From contig NZ_CP032684.1 in NCBI RefSeq assembly GCF_003627795.1, positions 3,656,001 through 3,720,000 on the forward strand: a DNA stretch of 64,000 nt, written 5' to 3'. Numbering within the stretch: the stretch's first letter is position 1; every line of letters starts with the position of its first letter. Below the pieces are notes generated by a model that was not told the origin of the DNA, searched no databases, and saw only the letters and a list, made by a program, of their open reading frames with translations. The DNA is from Rhizobium sp. CCGE531. GTDB lineage: Bacteria; Pseudomonadota; Alphaproteobacteria; Rhizobiales; Rhizobiaceae. Shown one piece after another: positions 8,557 to 19,414 of the stretch. Position numbers and translations under genes: made by a program.

Positions 8557-9267
8557 TTGGCAAAAACCATCATCGAGCTGAAGAAGGCGGATTTGACGCT
8601 CGGCAATGCCGCCGCGTCAGTCCATGTGCTGAAGGGGATTGATCTCACGGTCATGGAAGGCGAAGCTATCGGTATCGTCGGCCCCTCCGGCTCCGGCAAA
8701 TCGACCCTGCTGATGGTGCTGGCCGGCCTCGAAAAGCTCGACAGCGGCGAACTTCTGATCCGCGATACGCCCCTGCACAGCCTGAGCGAGGACCGCATCG
8801 CGGATTTCCGCGGCCGCAATATCGGCATCGTATTCCAGTCCTTCCATTTGATCGCCAACATGACGGCGCTGGAAAACGTCGCCGTGCCGCTGGAGCTTGC
8901 CAATGTCCGCGATGCCTTCGCTATCGCCCGGCGAGAGCTGGAAGCCGTAGGCCTGGGCGAGCGGCTCAATCACTACCCAGGCCAGCTCTCCGGCGGCGAG
9001 CAGCAGCGCGTCGCCATCGCCCGCGCGCTGGCGCCTTCGCCCGCCGTCCTGATCGCCGACGAACCGACAGGCAATCTCGACACCGATACCGGACGGCAGA
9101 TCGCCGACCTGCTCTTCGCCCAGCAGGCCGAGCGCGGCACGACCATGCTGCTCGTCACCCACGATCCGGCGCTTGCCGCCCGCTGCTCGCGTCAGATCCG
9201 TGTCCGCTCCGGCGAAATCGAGAATGACAGTGCGCGCACACGCACCAGCCAGGCAGTGATTGCATGA
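8557..9267 (+). CDS. ABC transporter ATP-binding protein (YbbA-like)
   Basis: A 236-residue ABC ATPase with Walker A GPSGSGKST (42-50), signature LSGGEQQ (144-150) and Walker B VLIADEPTGNLD (164 onward). It belongs to the LolD/MacB-type group that works with FtsX-fold permeases. No ATG is near the conserved start, so TTG at 8557 is taken. It overlaps the permease gene by four bases (ATGA), indicating coupled translation. The system likely performs mechanotransmission or extraction at the membrane rather than import; the substrate is unknown. Confidence 0.9.
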   Translation: MAKTIIELKKADLTLGNAAASVHVLKGIDLTVMEGEAIGIVGPSGSGKSTLLMVLAGLEKLDSGELLIRDTPLHSLSEDRIADFRGRNIGIVFQSFHLIANMTALENVAVPLELANVRDAFAIARRELEAVGLGERLNHYPGQLSGGEQQRVAIARALAPSPAVLIADEPTGNLDTDTGRQIADLLFAQQAERGTTMLLVTHDPALAARCSRQIRVRSGEIENDSARTRTSQAVIA

Positions 9268-11810
9268 GCGCGGCGGGATTTCGCCTGACGCTCGCCTTCC
9301 GCCTTGCCCTGCGCGAGCTGCGCGGCGGCCTCGGCGGCTTCTACATCTTCCTCGCCTGCATCGCGCTCGGCACGGGAGCGATTGCCGCCGTCAATTCCGT
9401 TTCCCGTTCGATTACCGATGCGATCTCGACGCAGGGGCAGTCACTGCTATCAGGCGATGCCCGGTTCGAGCTGCGCAACCGCGAGGCGACGCCGGAGGAA
9501 TTTGCCTATCTCCAAAGCTTAGGCAAAGTCTCCCGCTCCACCGGACTGCGCTCCATGGCGCGCCTGCCCGACGGCTCCGATCAGGCGCTGGTCGAGGTCA
9601 AGGCGGTTGACGATGCCTATCCGCTCTACGGCACCTTCAAGGCCGAGCCGAACCAGCCGCTCGCAACGCTGCTCGCCGCCAGGGATGGCACCTATGGCGC
9701 CGTCGTTGCCCCCTTGCTGCTCGAACGCCTGAACCTCAAGATCGGCGACGCCCTGCTGCTCGGAAACACCAAGCTGCGCATCACCGGCACCGTTGAGCGC
9801 GAGCCGGACGCCGTCTCCGAAGGCTTCGGCTTTGCGCCGCGCCTGGTGACGAGCCGCGACGCGCTGATTGCCTCCGGCCTGATCACGACAGGCAGCCTCG
9901 TCGAGCAGGCCTACCGGATCCGCATGGACAATCCCGCAACGGGCATCCGCAATATCGGCGACCGTGCCAATGCCGCCTTCCCGCAAGCCGGCTGGTCCAT
10001 CCGCAGCAGCGACCGCGCAGCGCCTCAGCTCGCCGACAATGTCACCCGCTTCTCGCAATTCCTGACGCTCGTCGGCCTGGCGGCTCTCATCGTCGGCGGC
10101 GTCGGCGTCGCCAATGCCGTCCGCGCCTTCCTCGATTCCAAACGCACGACCATCGCCACCTTCAAGTGCCTGGGCGCGCCGGCCTTCGTCGTGGTGCTGA
10201 TCTATCTCATCCAGATCGCCGTCATTGCGCTGGCCGGCATCACCGTCGGCCTTGTTCTCGGCGCCATCGCACCGATGATCGCGTCGCAGTTCATGGCTGA
10301 ATTCCTGCCGATATCGACGGCGCCGAGGCTTTACCCCGGCGCGCTGACGCTTGCCGCCGTCTTCGGCCTGCTGACGACGCTTGCCTTCGCTATTCCGCCG
10401 CTCGGCCATGCCCGCGAGGTGCCGGCGACCGCATTGTTCCGTGAGCAGGGCTTCGAAGCGCGCCGCCTGCCCGGCTGGCCCTATCTGCTTGCCGCCGGCC
10501 TGCTGGTGGCGGCACTTGCAGCGCTCGCGATCGTCACCGCCTATGACCGCTTCATCGCGGTCGTCTTCGTCGTGTCGATCGCCGTCGCCTTCGTCATCCT
10601 GCGCGTCGTCGCCGCCGCGCTCTCCTGGCTTGCCCGCCGCAGCCCGCGCGTACGCTCGCCCGCGCTACGCCTGGCGATCGGCAATATTCATCGGCCGGGC
10701 GCACTCACCTCGTCCGTCGTGCTGTCGCTCGGCCTCGGCCTGGCGCTTCTGGTGACGCTGACACTGATCGACGGCAACATGCGCCAGGAATTGACCGGCC
10801 GCATGAGCGAACAGGCGCCGAATTTCTTCTTCGTCGATATTCAGGGGCCGGAACTGGAAGGTTTCCGCAAGATCGTGCTCGCCGAAGATCCTAAGGGCAA
10901 GCTCGTCGAGGCGCCGATGCTGCGCGGCCGCATCGTCGCCTTCAACGGCGAGGATGTCACCAAGATGAAGGTGCCGGCCGCCGGGCAATGGGTGCTGCGC
11001 GGCGATCGCGGCATCACCTATGCCGAAACCGTGCCGGAAAACACCTCGATCACGGAAGGCAAATGGTGGGACAAGGATTATGGCGGCGAACCGCTGGTCT
11101 CCTTTTCCGATGAAGAGGGCAAGGCGCTCGGCCTGAAGCTCGGCGACAAGGTCACCGTCAACGTGCTCGGCCGCAACGTCACCGCCAAGATCGCCAGCTT
11201 CCGCAAGGTGCAATGGCAATCGCTGTCGATCAATTTCGTGATGATCTTCTCGCCCAATACCTTCAAGGGCGCCCCGCATGCCTGGCTGGCAACGCTGACC
11301 GACACTTCGGCCACCTCCGCTCAGGAAGCTGCGATCCTCCGGAAGGTCACCAATGCCTACCCGACCATCACCAGCGTCCGCGTCAAGGATGCGCTCGATG
11401 TCGTCAACACGCTTGTGGGACAGCTCGCCACCGCCATCCGCTCCGCCGCCTCGGTCGCCCTCATCTCATCCGTGCTGGTGCTGGCGGGTGCGCTCGCGGC
11501 CGGCAATCGCGCCCGCACCCACGACGCGGTCATCCTCAAGACGCTCGGCGCGACACGAGCGACGCTGATCCGCGCTTTCAGCTACGAATATCTGATCCTC
11601 GGCGCGGCAACCGCCATCTTCGCGCTGATCGCAGGCTCCGCATCGGCCTGGTACATCGTCAGCCGCGTCATGCACCTGCCGTCGGCCTTCCTGCCAGACG
11701 TCGCCTTCTCGACGCTGATCATCGCCCTGGTGCTGACCGTCGGCATCGGCCTCATCGGTACCTGGCGGATTCTCGGCCAGAAGGCGGCGCCCGTTCTGCG
11801 CGAGCTCTGA
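9264..11810 (+). CDS. FtsX-fold ABC transporter permease (YbbP-like)
   Basis: An 848-residue inner-membrane protein. It has one N-terminal helix (about 20-45), a large periplasmic domain, three helices with FtsX-type sequence (about 265-375, including LTLVGLAALIVGGVGVANAV), further helices near 405-455, a second periplasmic domain, and a final three-helix FtsX module (about 730-845). Such ten-helix permeases pair with LolD-like ATPases. The start overlaps the ATPase stop. The tesA-ybbA-ybbP neighbourhood suggests a link to lipid or ester handling at the envelope, which is inference. Confidence 0.88.
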   Translation: MSAAGFRLTLAFRLALRELRGGLGGFYIFLACIALGTGAIAAVNSVSRSITDAISTQGQSLLSGDARFELRNREATPEEFAYLQSLGKVSRSTGLRSMARLPDGSDQALVEVKAVDDAYPLYGTFKAEPNQPLATLLAARDGTYGAVVAPLLLERLNLKIGDALLLGNTKLRITGTVEREPDAVSEGFGFAPRLVTSRDALIASGLITTGSLVEQAYRIRMDNPATGIRNIGDRANAAFPQAGWSIRSSDRAAPQLADNVTRFSQFLTLVGLAALIVGGVGVANAVRAFLDSKRTTIATFKCLGAPAFVVVLIYLIQIAVIALAGITVGLVLGAIAPMIASQFMAEFLPISTAPRLYPGALTLAAVFGLLTTLAFAIPPLGHAREVPATALFREQGFEARRLPGWPYLLAAGLLVAALAALAIVTAYDRFIAVVFVVSIAVAFVILRVVAAALSWLARRSPRVRSPALRLAIGNIHRPGALTSSVVLSLGLGLALLVTLTLIDGNMRQELTGRMSEQAPNFFFVDIQGPELEGFRKIVLAEDPKGKLVEAPMLRGRIVAFNGEDVTKMKVPAAGQWVLRGDRGITYAETVPENTSITEGKWWDKDYGGEPLVSFSDEEGKALGLKLGDKVTVNVLGRNVTAKIASFRKVQWQSLSINFVMIFSPNTFKGAPHAWLATLTDTSATSAQEAAILRKVTNAYPTITSVRVKDALDVVNTLVGQLATAIRSAASVALISSVLVLAGALAAGNRARTHDAVILKTLGATRATLIRAFSYEYLILGAATAIFALIAGSASAWYIVSRVMHLPSAFLPDVAFSTLIIALVLTVGIGLIGTWRILGQKAAPVLREL

Positions 11811-11895
11811 TTCATTACGAACGATGAACCAGAAGCCGGCAAAACGGCTCGATATTACATCGATTTAACATGCGCCAGATCGCTTGACCCTTGTG

Positions 11896-11917
11896 TATGA
11901 GGCACGAAAGCCTCATA
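11896..11917 (+). promoter_or_regulatory. Perfect 8-bp inverted repeat upstream of the Bax-inhibitor gene
   Basis: TATGAGGC, 6-base spacer ACGAAA, GCCTCATA. It lies between a TTGACC box (11884) and the leader RNA. It may be an operator or a first hairpin of the leader; the sequence does not decide. Confidence 0.35.
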
Positions 11918-11929
11918 TTCTGTGCAGGC

Positions 11930-11995
11930 ATGCTGAAGCTCCGCAGCGGCGCCTGGGCTTGAAAGGCCCGACACCGTTCCCAAATCGGAGCTTGA
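11930..11995 (+). ncRNA. Probable ybhL leader RNA motif
   Basis: The leader of the Bax-inhibitor-1 (YbhL-type) gene folds with a closing stem AAGCTCCG (11936-11943) / CGGAGCTT (11986-11993) and an inner hairpin GGGCT-TGAAA-GGCCC (11955-11969). It ends 13 bases before the start codon. Alphaproteobacterial ybhL genes are known to carry a conserved structured leader (the Rfam ybhL family). Position, host gene and fold agree with that; I could not run a covariance model, so the identification is an inference. The ligand, if any, is unknown. Confidence 0.6.
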
Positions 11996-12006
11996 AAGAG
12001 GAAAAC

Positions 12007-12747
12007 ATGGCTGACTTCCGCAATTACCAAAACCGGACGCAGAGCGGTGCGCAATCCGGTGCGATGATAGACGAGGGCCTTCGAGCCTACATGCTCAAGG
12101 TCTATAACCTGATGGCGCTGGGTCTGGCGATCACCGGTGTTGCCGCCTATCTCTCCTTCTCGCTCGCCTTTGCAAACGGACAGATCACGGCCTTCGGCCA
12201 GGCGATCTATCTGAGCCCGCTGAAGTGGGTGGTCATCCTGGCCCCGCTGGCAATGGTCTTCTTCCTGAGCTTCAGGATTAACCGCATGAGCGTGGCTGCC
12301 GCGACGACGACCTTCTGGGTCTACGCCGCGCTGGTGGGCCTGTCGCTGTCGTCGATCTTCATCATCTACACCGGCCAGAGCGTCGTGCAGACCTTCTTCG
12401 TGACCGCCGCCTCCTTCGGCGCGCTGTCGCTCTACGGCTACACGACCAAGCGTGATCTCTCCGCGATGGGCTCGTTCCTGATGATGGGCCTCTTCGGCCT
12501 GATCATCGCGTCGCTGGTCAACATCTTCCTGGCTTCGTCCGCCATGCAGTTCGCCATCTCCGTGATCGGCGTCCTGATCTTCGCGGGCCTCACCGCCTAC
12601 GATACGCAGCGGATCAAGGAAATGTACTATACGGCCGATGATGCGACCGTAGCCGGCCGCAAGGCCATCATGGGCGCCCTGTCGCTCTACCTGGACTTCA
12701 TCAACCTGTTCATGTTCCTGCTGCAGTTTATGGGCAATCGCCGCTAA
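12007..12747 (+). CDS. Bax inhibitor-1 / YccA-YbhL family membrane protein
   Basis: A 246-residue protein with seven hydrophobic helices, starting MADFRNYQNRTQ after a GAGGAAAAC ribosome-binding region. Features of the BI-1 family include YMLKVYNLMALGLAITGVAA in the first helix region and the C-terminal GLTAYDTQRIKEMYY with the conserved aspartates near the end. BI-1 relatives are proton-sensitive calcium-leak channels or stress-protective membrane proteins; the bacterial role is poorly known. A structured leader precedes it and a strong terminator follows, so it is a single-gene unit. Confidence 0.9.
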   Translation: MADFRNYQNRTQSGAQSGAMIDEGLRAYMLKVYNLMALGLAITGVAAYLSFSLAFANGQITAFGQAIYLSPLKWVVILAPLAMVFFLSFRINRMSVAAATTTFWVYAALVGLSLSSIFIIYTGQSVVQTFFVTAASFGALSLYGYTTKRDLSAMGSFLMMGLFGLIIASLVNIFLASSAMQFAISVIGVLIFAGLTAYDTQRIKEMYYTADDATVAGRKAIMGALSLYLDFINLFMFLLQFMGNRR

Positions 12748-12771
12748 TCGCACGGCATGAATAAGCAACGG

Positions 12772-12793
12772 AAAGGCGGCTTCGGCCGCCTTT
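12772..12793 (+). terminator. Rho-independent terminator
   Basis: AAGGCGGC, loop TTCG, GCCGCCTT, then a run of T. It ends the Bax-inhibitor-1 transcript. Confidence 0.9.
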
Positions 12794-12865
12794 TTTATTT
12801 GCCTGGCTGCCGGCCGTACGATTTGATACCGACGGTCATATCAAGCAGATCAGGCAATAGAAGCA

Positions 12866-13423
12866 ATGTCCGTCAGCCTTCGCAGCGCAACTCCAGACGA
12901 CCTCCCCCACATCACCGCCATCTACCGGGATTCCGTGTTGAACGGCACGGCGAGCTATGAGCTCACGCCCCCGACCGAAGAGGAGATGGCAGGCCGTTTC
13001 CAGGCAATCCGTGAAAAGAACTACCCCTATATCGTCGCCGAGGACGAGGCCGGCGTGTTCCTCGGCTATGCCTATGCCTCATCGTTCCGCACGCGGCCGG
13101 CCTATCGCTGGATGGTGGAGGATTCGATCTATCTGGCGGCCGAGGCCCGCGGGCGCGGCGTCGGCAGGCTGCTGCTCGATGCGCTCGTCGAACGCTGCGA
13201 GACACTCGGCTTCCGCCAGATGATCGCCGTCATCGGCGGCGCGCATCCCGCCTCCGTCGCCGTGCACCGCGCCGCAGGCTTCACCGAAATCGGCCTCTTG
13301 AAGGGCACCGGCTACAAGCACGGCCGATGGCTCGATACCATGCTGATGCAGAAGGCGTTGGGCGAAGGCAACGGCACCGATCCGGATCCGTCGGTCTATC
13401 CTGGGACGTTGTTTGGAGGCTAA
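12866..13423 (+). CDS. GNAT N-acetyltransferase, phosphinothricin-acetyltransferase type
   Basis: A 185-residue GNAT protein. The N-terminal RSATPDDLPHITAIYRDSV and the middle SSFRTRPAYRWMVEDSIYL match the phosphinothricin/methionine-sulfoximine acetyltransferase group; ARGRGVGRLLLDAL (around 93-106) is the acetyl-CoA loop and NXHX-like VHRAAGFTEIGLLKGTGYKHGR closes the fold. Members detoxify amino-acid analogues with acetyl-CoA. Whether the natural substrate is phosphinothricin is unknown. It stands alone between a terminator and a repeat element. Confidence 0.82.
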   Translation: MSVSLRSATPDDLPHITAIYRDSVLNGTASYELTPPTEEEMAGRFQAIREKNYPYIVAEDEAGVFLGYAYASSFRTRPAYRWMVEDSIYLAAEARGRGVGRLLLDALVERCETLGFRQMIAVIGGAHPASVAVHRAAGFTEIGLLKGTGYKHGRWLDTMLMQKALGEGNGTDPDPSVYPGTLFGG

Positions 13424-13453
13424 AGCAGGTCTCATATATGCCGCACCTCTGAT

Positions 13454-13643
13454 ACCCCCCTCTGTCCCTGTCGGGACATCTCCCCCACAAGGGGGGGAGA
13501 TTGTGGGGAGTTTGACGCTCGTTCCTTCCAAATCAACAAACTGCAGTTTCTGCAGATTCGACATTCGCTTGGGGCAAGAGCACGCAACGAGTTACCGATC
13601 TCCCCCCTTGTGGGGGAGATGTCACGACAGTGATAGAGGGGGG
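13454..13643. repeat. Palindromic intergenic repeat, composite copy 1
   Basis: Two inverted units of about 48 bp (13454-13501 and 13596-13643) separated by about 94 bp. Each unit contains CATCTCCCCC ACAA GGGGGGAGAT-type palindromes flanked by ACCCCCCTCTGTC / GACAGAGGGGGGT-like ends. The same composite occurs at 19154-19338, and single units occur inside ftsY. It separates the acetyltransferase from DUF2794. Confidence 0.85.
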
Positions 13644-13683
13644 TGCCGCACTTTCCGCGTGATACACAGCCGATGAAGAGAAA

Positions 13684-14085
13684 CTACTTATCCACCAGCT
13701 TCAGCTGCTTGTCGAAAACCTTCAGAACCTGCTGTACCTCGTGGCCGCGCTTCAGGATCATGCCGTTGGTGTTGATGACGGAAAAGGCGCCCTGCTTGGC
13801 CGCGAGCTTCGGATTCTTTTCGATGCGGAAGAGCGGCATTTCGCCGGAGCGCTTGAAGACGGAGAAAACCGCCTTCTCCTTCAGGTGGTCGATGGCGTAG
13901 TCGCGCCATTCGCCTTCGCCGACCATGCGGCCGTAGATCCATAAAATCGCGTCCAGCTCCCGGCGATGGAAGGTCACCGGTAGCGGATCCTTGCTTTGTT
14001 TGTATTCCCTGATATCGACGACGACGGAGGAGTTAGTATCGGCGGAACGGTGTTCGCCGTGTCGCAAATCCGGCTGATCAGTCAT
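13684..14085 (-). CDS. DUF2794-family protein
   Basis: A 133-residue soluble protein I place in the DUF2794 family of alphaproteobacteria. The core is VTFHRRELDAILWIYGRMVG, then GEWRDYAIDHLKEKAVFSVF and LFRIEKNPKLAAKQGAFSVI. No function is established and no catalytic motif stands out. The ATG at 14083-14085 was chosen; a TTG codon directly before it is less likely. The region upstream holds tandem hairpins belonging to the end of the preceding gene. Confidence 0.75.
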   Translation of the reverse strand: MTDQPDLRHGEHRSADTNSSVVVDIREYKQSKDPLPVTFHRRELDAILWIYGRMVGEGEWRDYAIDHLKEKAVFSVFKRSGEMPLFRIEKNPKLAAKQGAFSVINTNGMILKRGHEVQQVLKVFDKQLKLVDK

Positions 14086-14336
14086 CAATCCCCCAGGGGC
14101 TATCTCATGACAGGAGAATGACAGTTTGCCTCAGCCACACCAAATTGCAAGTCGGCTGACAGCTCACAATTTCTTTCCCACGCCCGAAAGCATCTCGGCA
14201 GTGCCGCATTTCAGACAAAACGACGCCCAATTTACAGGAAGTATAGGGCCAGTTTGACGCCGCCGCGTCAAACGGCCCGGCCGGGGCGCATCGATTAAAC
14301 CCCAGCCCCGCTGCGTCCTCGCCGGGCACCCCCTCT

Positions 14337-14407
14337 TTTCGGCGTCAGCCGAAATAGAGACTTTTTGGCGCGAGCCAAAATAGGGAATCTTTTGGCGTCG
14401 GCCGAAA
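14337..14407. repeat. Three tandem 7-bp hairpins with compensating stem changes
   Basis: Copies: TTTCGGC-GTCA-GCCGAAA (14337-14354), TTTTGGC-GCGA-GCCAAAA (14363-14380), TTTTGGC-GTCG-GCCGAAA (14390-14407, one G-T pair). Spacers read ATAGAGAC or ATAGGGAAT, so the period is about 26-27 bp. Stem bases change in pairs between copies 1 and 2. Confidence 0.75.
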
Positions 14408-14417
14408 TAGAGAACTT

Positions 14418-14443
14418 TTCGAAATTCAGATTCGAAATTCAGA
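14418..14443. repeat. 13-bp tandem duplication
   Basis: TTCGAAATTCAGA occurs twice in direct succession, 8 bases before the DUF1223 stop codon. Confidence 0.8.
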
Positions 14444-14451
14444 AATGCCGC

Positions 14452-15195
14452 TCAGCCGTCAGAGCCGATCGTCAGAACCGTTGCTCCAAGAATAGCAGCC
14501 GGATCGCCCGAAGGCGTCGACGATTGCAGAAGGACAGCAAGACCTCTTCGGCCGGCCTTATCAAGCACGGTGGAGGGCAGTACCAGGCTCATGGCCTTGC
14601 CATCCCACATGCCCACGGTCTCGACATCCGATACGGCATGCATGTAGGCGATCTGCTGGCCGGTGTTTTCACCGCCTTTCGGCGCCACCATCTGCTCCTT
14701 GTCGAAATAGACGACGACCACATTGGCCCTGCCCTCACCGGCGCCGATCTTGATCTCGAACTCGTCGCCCTTCGCGGCGGCATTCACCGGAACCGTCAGC
14801 CCTTCGCCGTTGCGCTGGAAGTCGTCGAGCTTGACATTGATGGCATTGAGATCGGCGCCGTTCATATGGTCCCTGCCATTGACGATCGCTTGCGGCGTAT
14901 AGACCCCGCTGCGCCCCATCGTGCGGGCATAGGCATATTGGCGCGCCGTATTGTCCTTGGACGCCATGGTGTCGTTCCAGCCGAGATAGTTCCAATAGTC
15001 GACATGATAGGCGAGCGCGACGACATTGCCCTGGCGAATCAGCTTGCGGAACGCCGCATCGGCGGGGGGGCAGGAAGCGCAGCCCTGCGAGGTGAAGAGC
15101 TCGACGACGCCCACGATCTTCGACGCCTCCTGCGCGTGCAGCGAACTTGCCAGCGCGATGCCTGCCAGAAGTGGAGCCGAAAATCGAAGGCGCAT
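14452..15195 (-). CDS. DUF1223 secreted thioredoxin-fold protein
   Basis: A 247-residue exported protein: signal peptide MRLRFSAPLLAGIALASSLHA, then VVELFTSQGCASCPPADAAF with a CxxC pair (CASC) at the position used by thioredoxin-like folds. Further conserved blocks are ALAYHVDYWNYLGWNDTMAS and RQYAYARTMGRSGVYTPQ. DUF1223 proteins are periplasmic with no proven activity; a thiol redox role is plausible. ATG at 15195 with AGAGG upstream fits the signal peptide; the longer frame does not. A tandem repeat lies just after its stop codon. Confidence 0.82.
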   Translation of the reverse strand: MRLRFSAPLLAGIALASSLHAQEASKIVGVVELFTSQGCASCPPADAAFRKLIRQGNVVALAYHVDYWNYLGWNDTMASKDNTARQYAYARTMGRSGVYTPQAIVNGRDHMNGADLNAINVKLDDFQRNGEGLTVPVNAAAKGDEFEIKIGAGEGRANVVVVYFDKEQMVAPKGGENTGQQIAYMHAVSDVETVGMWDGKAMSLVLPSTVLDKAGRRGLAVLLQSSTPSGDPAAILGATVLTIGSDG

Positions 15196-15401
15196 TTCTA
15201 TTTTACCTCTGCATCCAATCTCAAGAGCCTTCTGCCCGCATGGGCTCCGAAACACTCATGCTCGTCGAGCGATCATGCTCACATCAAGCCCGAAAAACCT
15301 GAAACAAGAGATAATAGTTTAGCGCGATGACGCAAAGTCACGATGGGGTGAGACAAAGGCCGCATAGCAAGAGCGCCGTACACATCCCCGTGAAAAACAA
15401 G

Positions 15402-15431
15402 ACGCCGCCGGGAGACTTTTCCCGGCGGCGT
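15402..15431 (-). terminator. Rho-independent terminator of acnA
   Basis: An 11-bp GC-rich stem (CCCGGCGGCGT complement, 15402-15412 with 15421-15431) and 8-base loop. On the minus strand it is followed by CTTGTTTTTC. Confidence 0.85.
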
Positions 15432-15453
15432 GCAAGAGTGGTTCAGACGCCTA

Positions 15454-18144
<2,691 letters not shown>

Positions 18145-18405
18145 GAGATACCCCGTTTCTGATAGCCAACACAGTCGTGCGAACGCCTATGCACTTTATG
18201 CACATCAGGATGCGGGTGCGGCCATTTCCGCTGTCCGCACGTAAGGGAAAACCTTAAGTTCGGCGCAAGGATGGAATTCACGCCGACCGCTGGCGTGGTT
18301 GCAGGTCTTATAGATAATTTCGTAAAGACTTGCCAGAGTGGCAAAGCGCAAATTTGGACAATTTTTTGCGCGCTGCGGCAACGAGAACGAGGAGAGCCTG
18401 GGCGA

Positions 18406-19053
18406 ATGCATCTATGCGCTGAAAATCTGGCGGCAAGGCGGGGTGAAGACCTGATTTTCTCCAATGTTTCCTTTGACTTGGAAGGTGGCGACGCCCTCGT
18501 TCTGACCGGGCGCAACGGCTCTGGAAAGTCGACGCTTCTGCGCGTGGTGGCTGGCCTTCTCAGGCAGGAAAAAGGCCGTGTCACATGGAGGGGCAAGGAC
18601 GACGAATCCGACAGGCCGGCCGGCGAAGCCAGCCACTATCTCGGCCACCGCAATGCGATGAAATCCGAGCTGACCGTCGCCGAAAACCTGACCTTCTGGA
18701 AAACCTTTCTCGGCGATATGCCGGGCGGCTTCGGCCTTAATGTCGATGAAGCGGCCGACGCCGTCGGGCTTGCGAACATCACCCATCTGCCCTTCGGCTA
18801 CCTCTCCGCCGGCCAACAGCGGCGAATCGCTTTCGCAAAGCTCCTCGTCGCCCATCGCCCGATCTGGATACTCGACGAGCCGACGGCGGCGCTGGACAGT
18901 TCGTCCGACCAGCTCTTCGCGCAGCTGATCACGGCCCACCAGAAGAATGGCGGCATCGTTCTTGCGGCGACGCATCAACCGCTGGGGTTGGAGAATATGC
19001 AGGAGATGCGGATGACGGGGTTTGCCGGGGTGAGCGAGGGGGTGTGGGGATGA
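18406..19053 (+). CDS. ccmA: Heme exporter ATP-binding protein CcmA
   Basis: ATPase of the CcmABCD complex, which releases haem-loaded CcmE for cytochrome c maturation. The 215-residue protein has Walker A GRNGSGKST (about 36-44), YLSAGQQRR signature (the CcmA-type variant of LSGGQ) and Walker B IWILDEPTAALD. The ATG at 18406 follows GAGGAG at a rather long spacing; the longer frame upstream lacks conserved sequence. ccmB follows only after a 361-base gap filled by a repeat element, an unusual break in this operon. Confidence 0.93.
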   Translation: MHLCAENLAARRGEDLIFSNVSFDLEGGDALVLTGRNGSGKSTLLRVVAGLLRQEKGRVTWRGKDDESDRPAGEASHYLGHRNAMKSELTVAENLTFWKTFLGDMPGGFGLNVDEAADAVGLANITHLPFGYLSAGQQRRIAFAKLLVAHRPIWILDEPTAALDSSSDQLFAQLITAHQKNGGIVLAATHQPLGLENMQEMRMTGFAGVSEGVWG

Positions 19054-19153
19054 AATCGACAATACCGAATTTGCCGAGCCTTCGTCACCCCCCTCGTGCT
19101 GCGCATCTTCATGACATCTCCTTCAGGAGAGGCTCATCGCTGCGCGATGAGTT

Positions 19154-19338
19154 ACCCCCCTCTGTCACTATCGTGACATCTCCCCCACAAGGGGGGAGAT
19201 CGTGGGCGGCAGCTACGTGCCATAAGCAACTTCGATATTGTCTGCGAGTACCGGAAGCCGTTGCGTGGCTTCGAGCGCGCAGCGAGCTTCCGATCTCCCC
19301 CCTTGTGGGGGAGATGCCCCAAAGTGGCAGAGGGGGGT
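19154..19338. repeat. Palindromic intergenic repeat, composite copy 2 (between ccmA and ccmB)
   Basis: Units at 19154-19201 and 19291-19338 in inverted orientation, matching those at 13454-13643, including a shared CGCAGCGAGYTWCCGATCTC-like inner edge. It fills most of the 361-base gap 19054-19414; I see no gene in that gap. Confidence 0.85.
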
Positions 19339-19414
19339 GGCGAGAAGCAAACGCTTCTCGCGCCTTGAGCCAGGCGAAAGGCGCTCCCTCCGGCCACTTT
19401 GAAAGTCACCGTCC

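Larger units (their letters stand above)
14086..14451. other. Intergenic region with tandem hairpins and a direct repeat
   Basis: 366 bases between the DUF1223 gene end (14452) and DUF2794, both on the minus strand. It contains three tandem hairpins (14336-14407), a 13-bp tandem duplication (14418-14443) and no convincing coding frame. Confidence 0.6.

Noticed and set aside
11884..11916. A sigma-70 promoter TTGACC/CATATT before the Bax-inhibitor gene
   Set aside because: The spacing of 24 bases is too long for a normal promoter.
13454..13643. CRISPR-like array
   Set aside because: Only two inverted palindromic units, no regular direct repeats with spacers and no cas genes.
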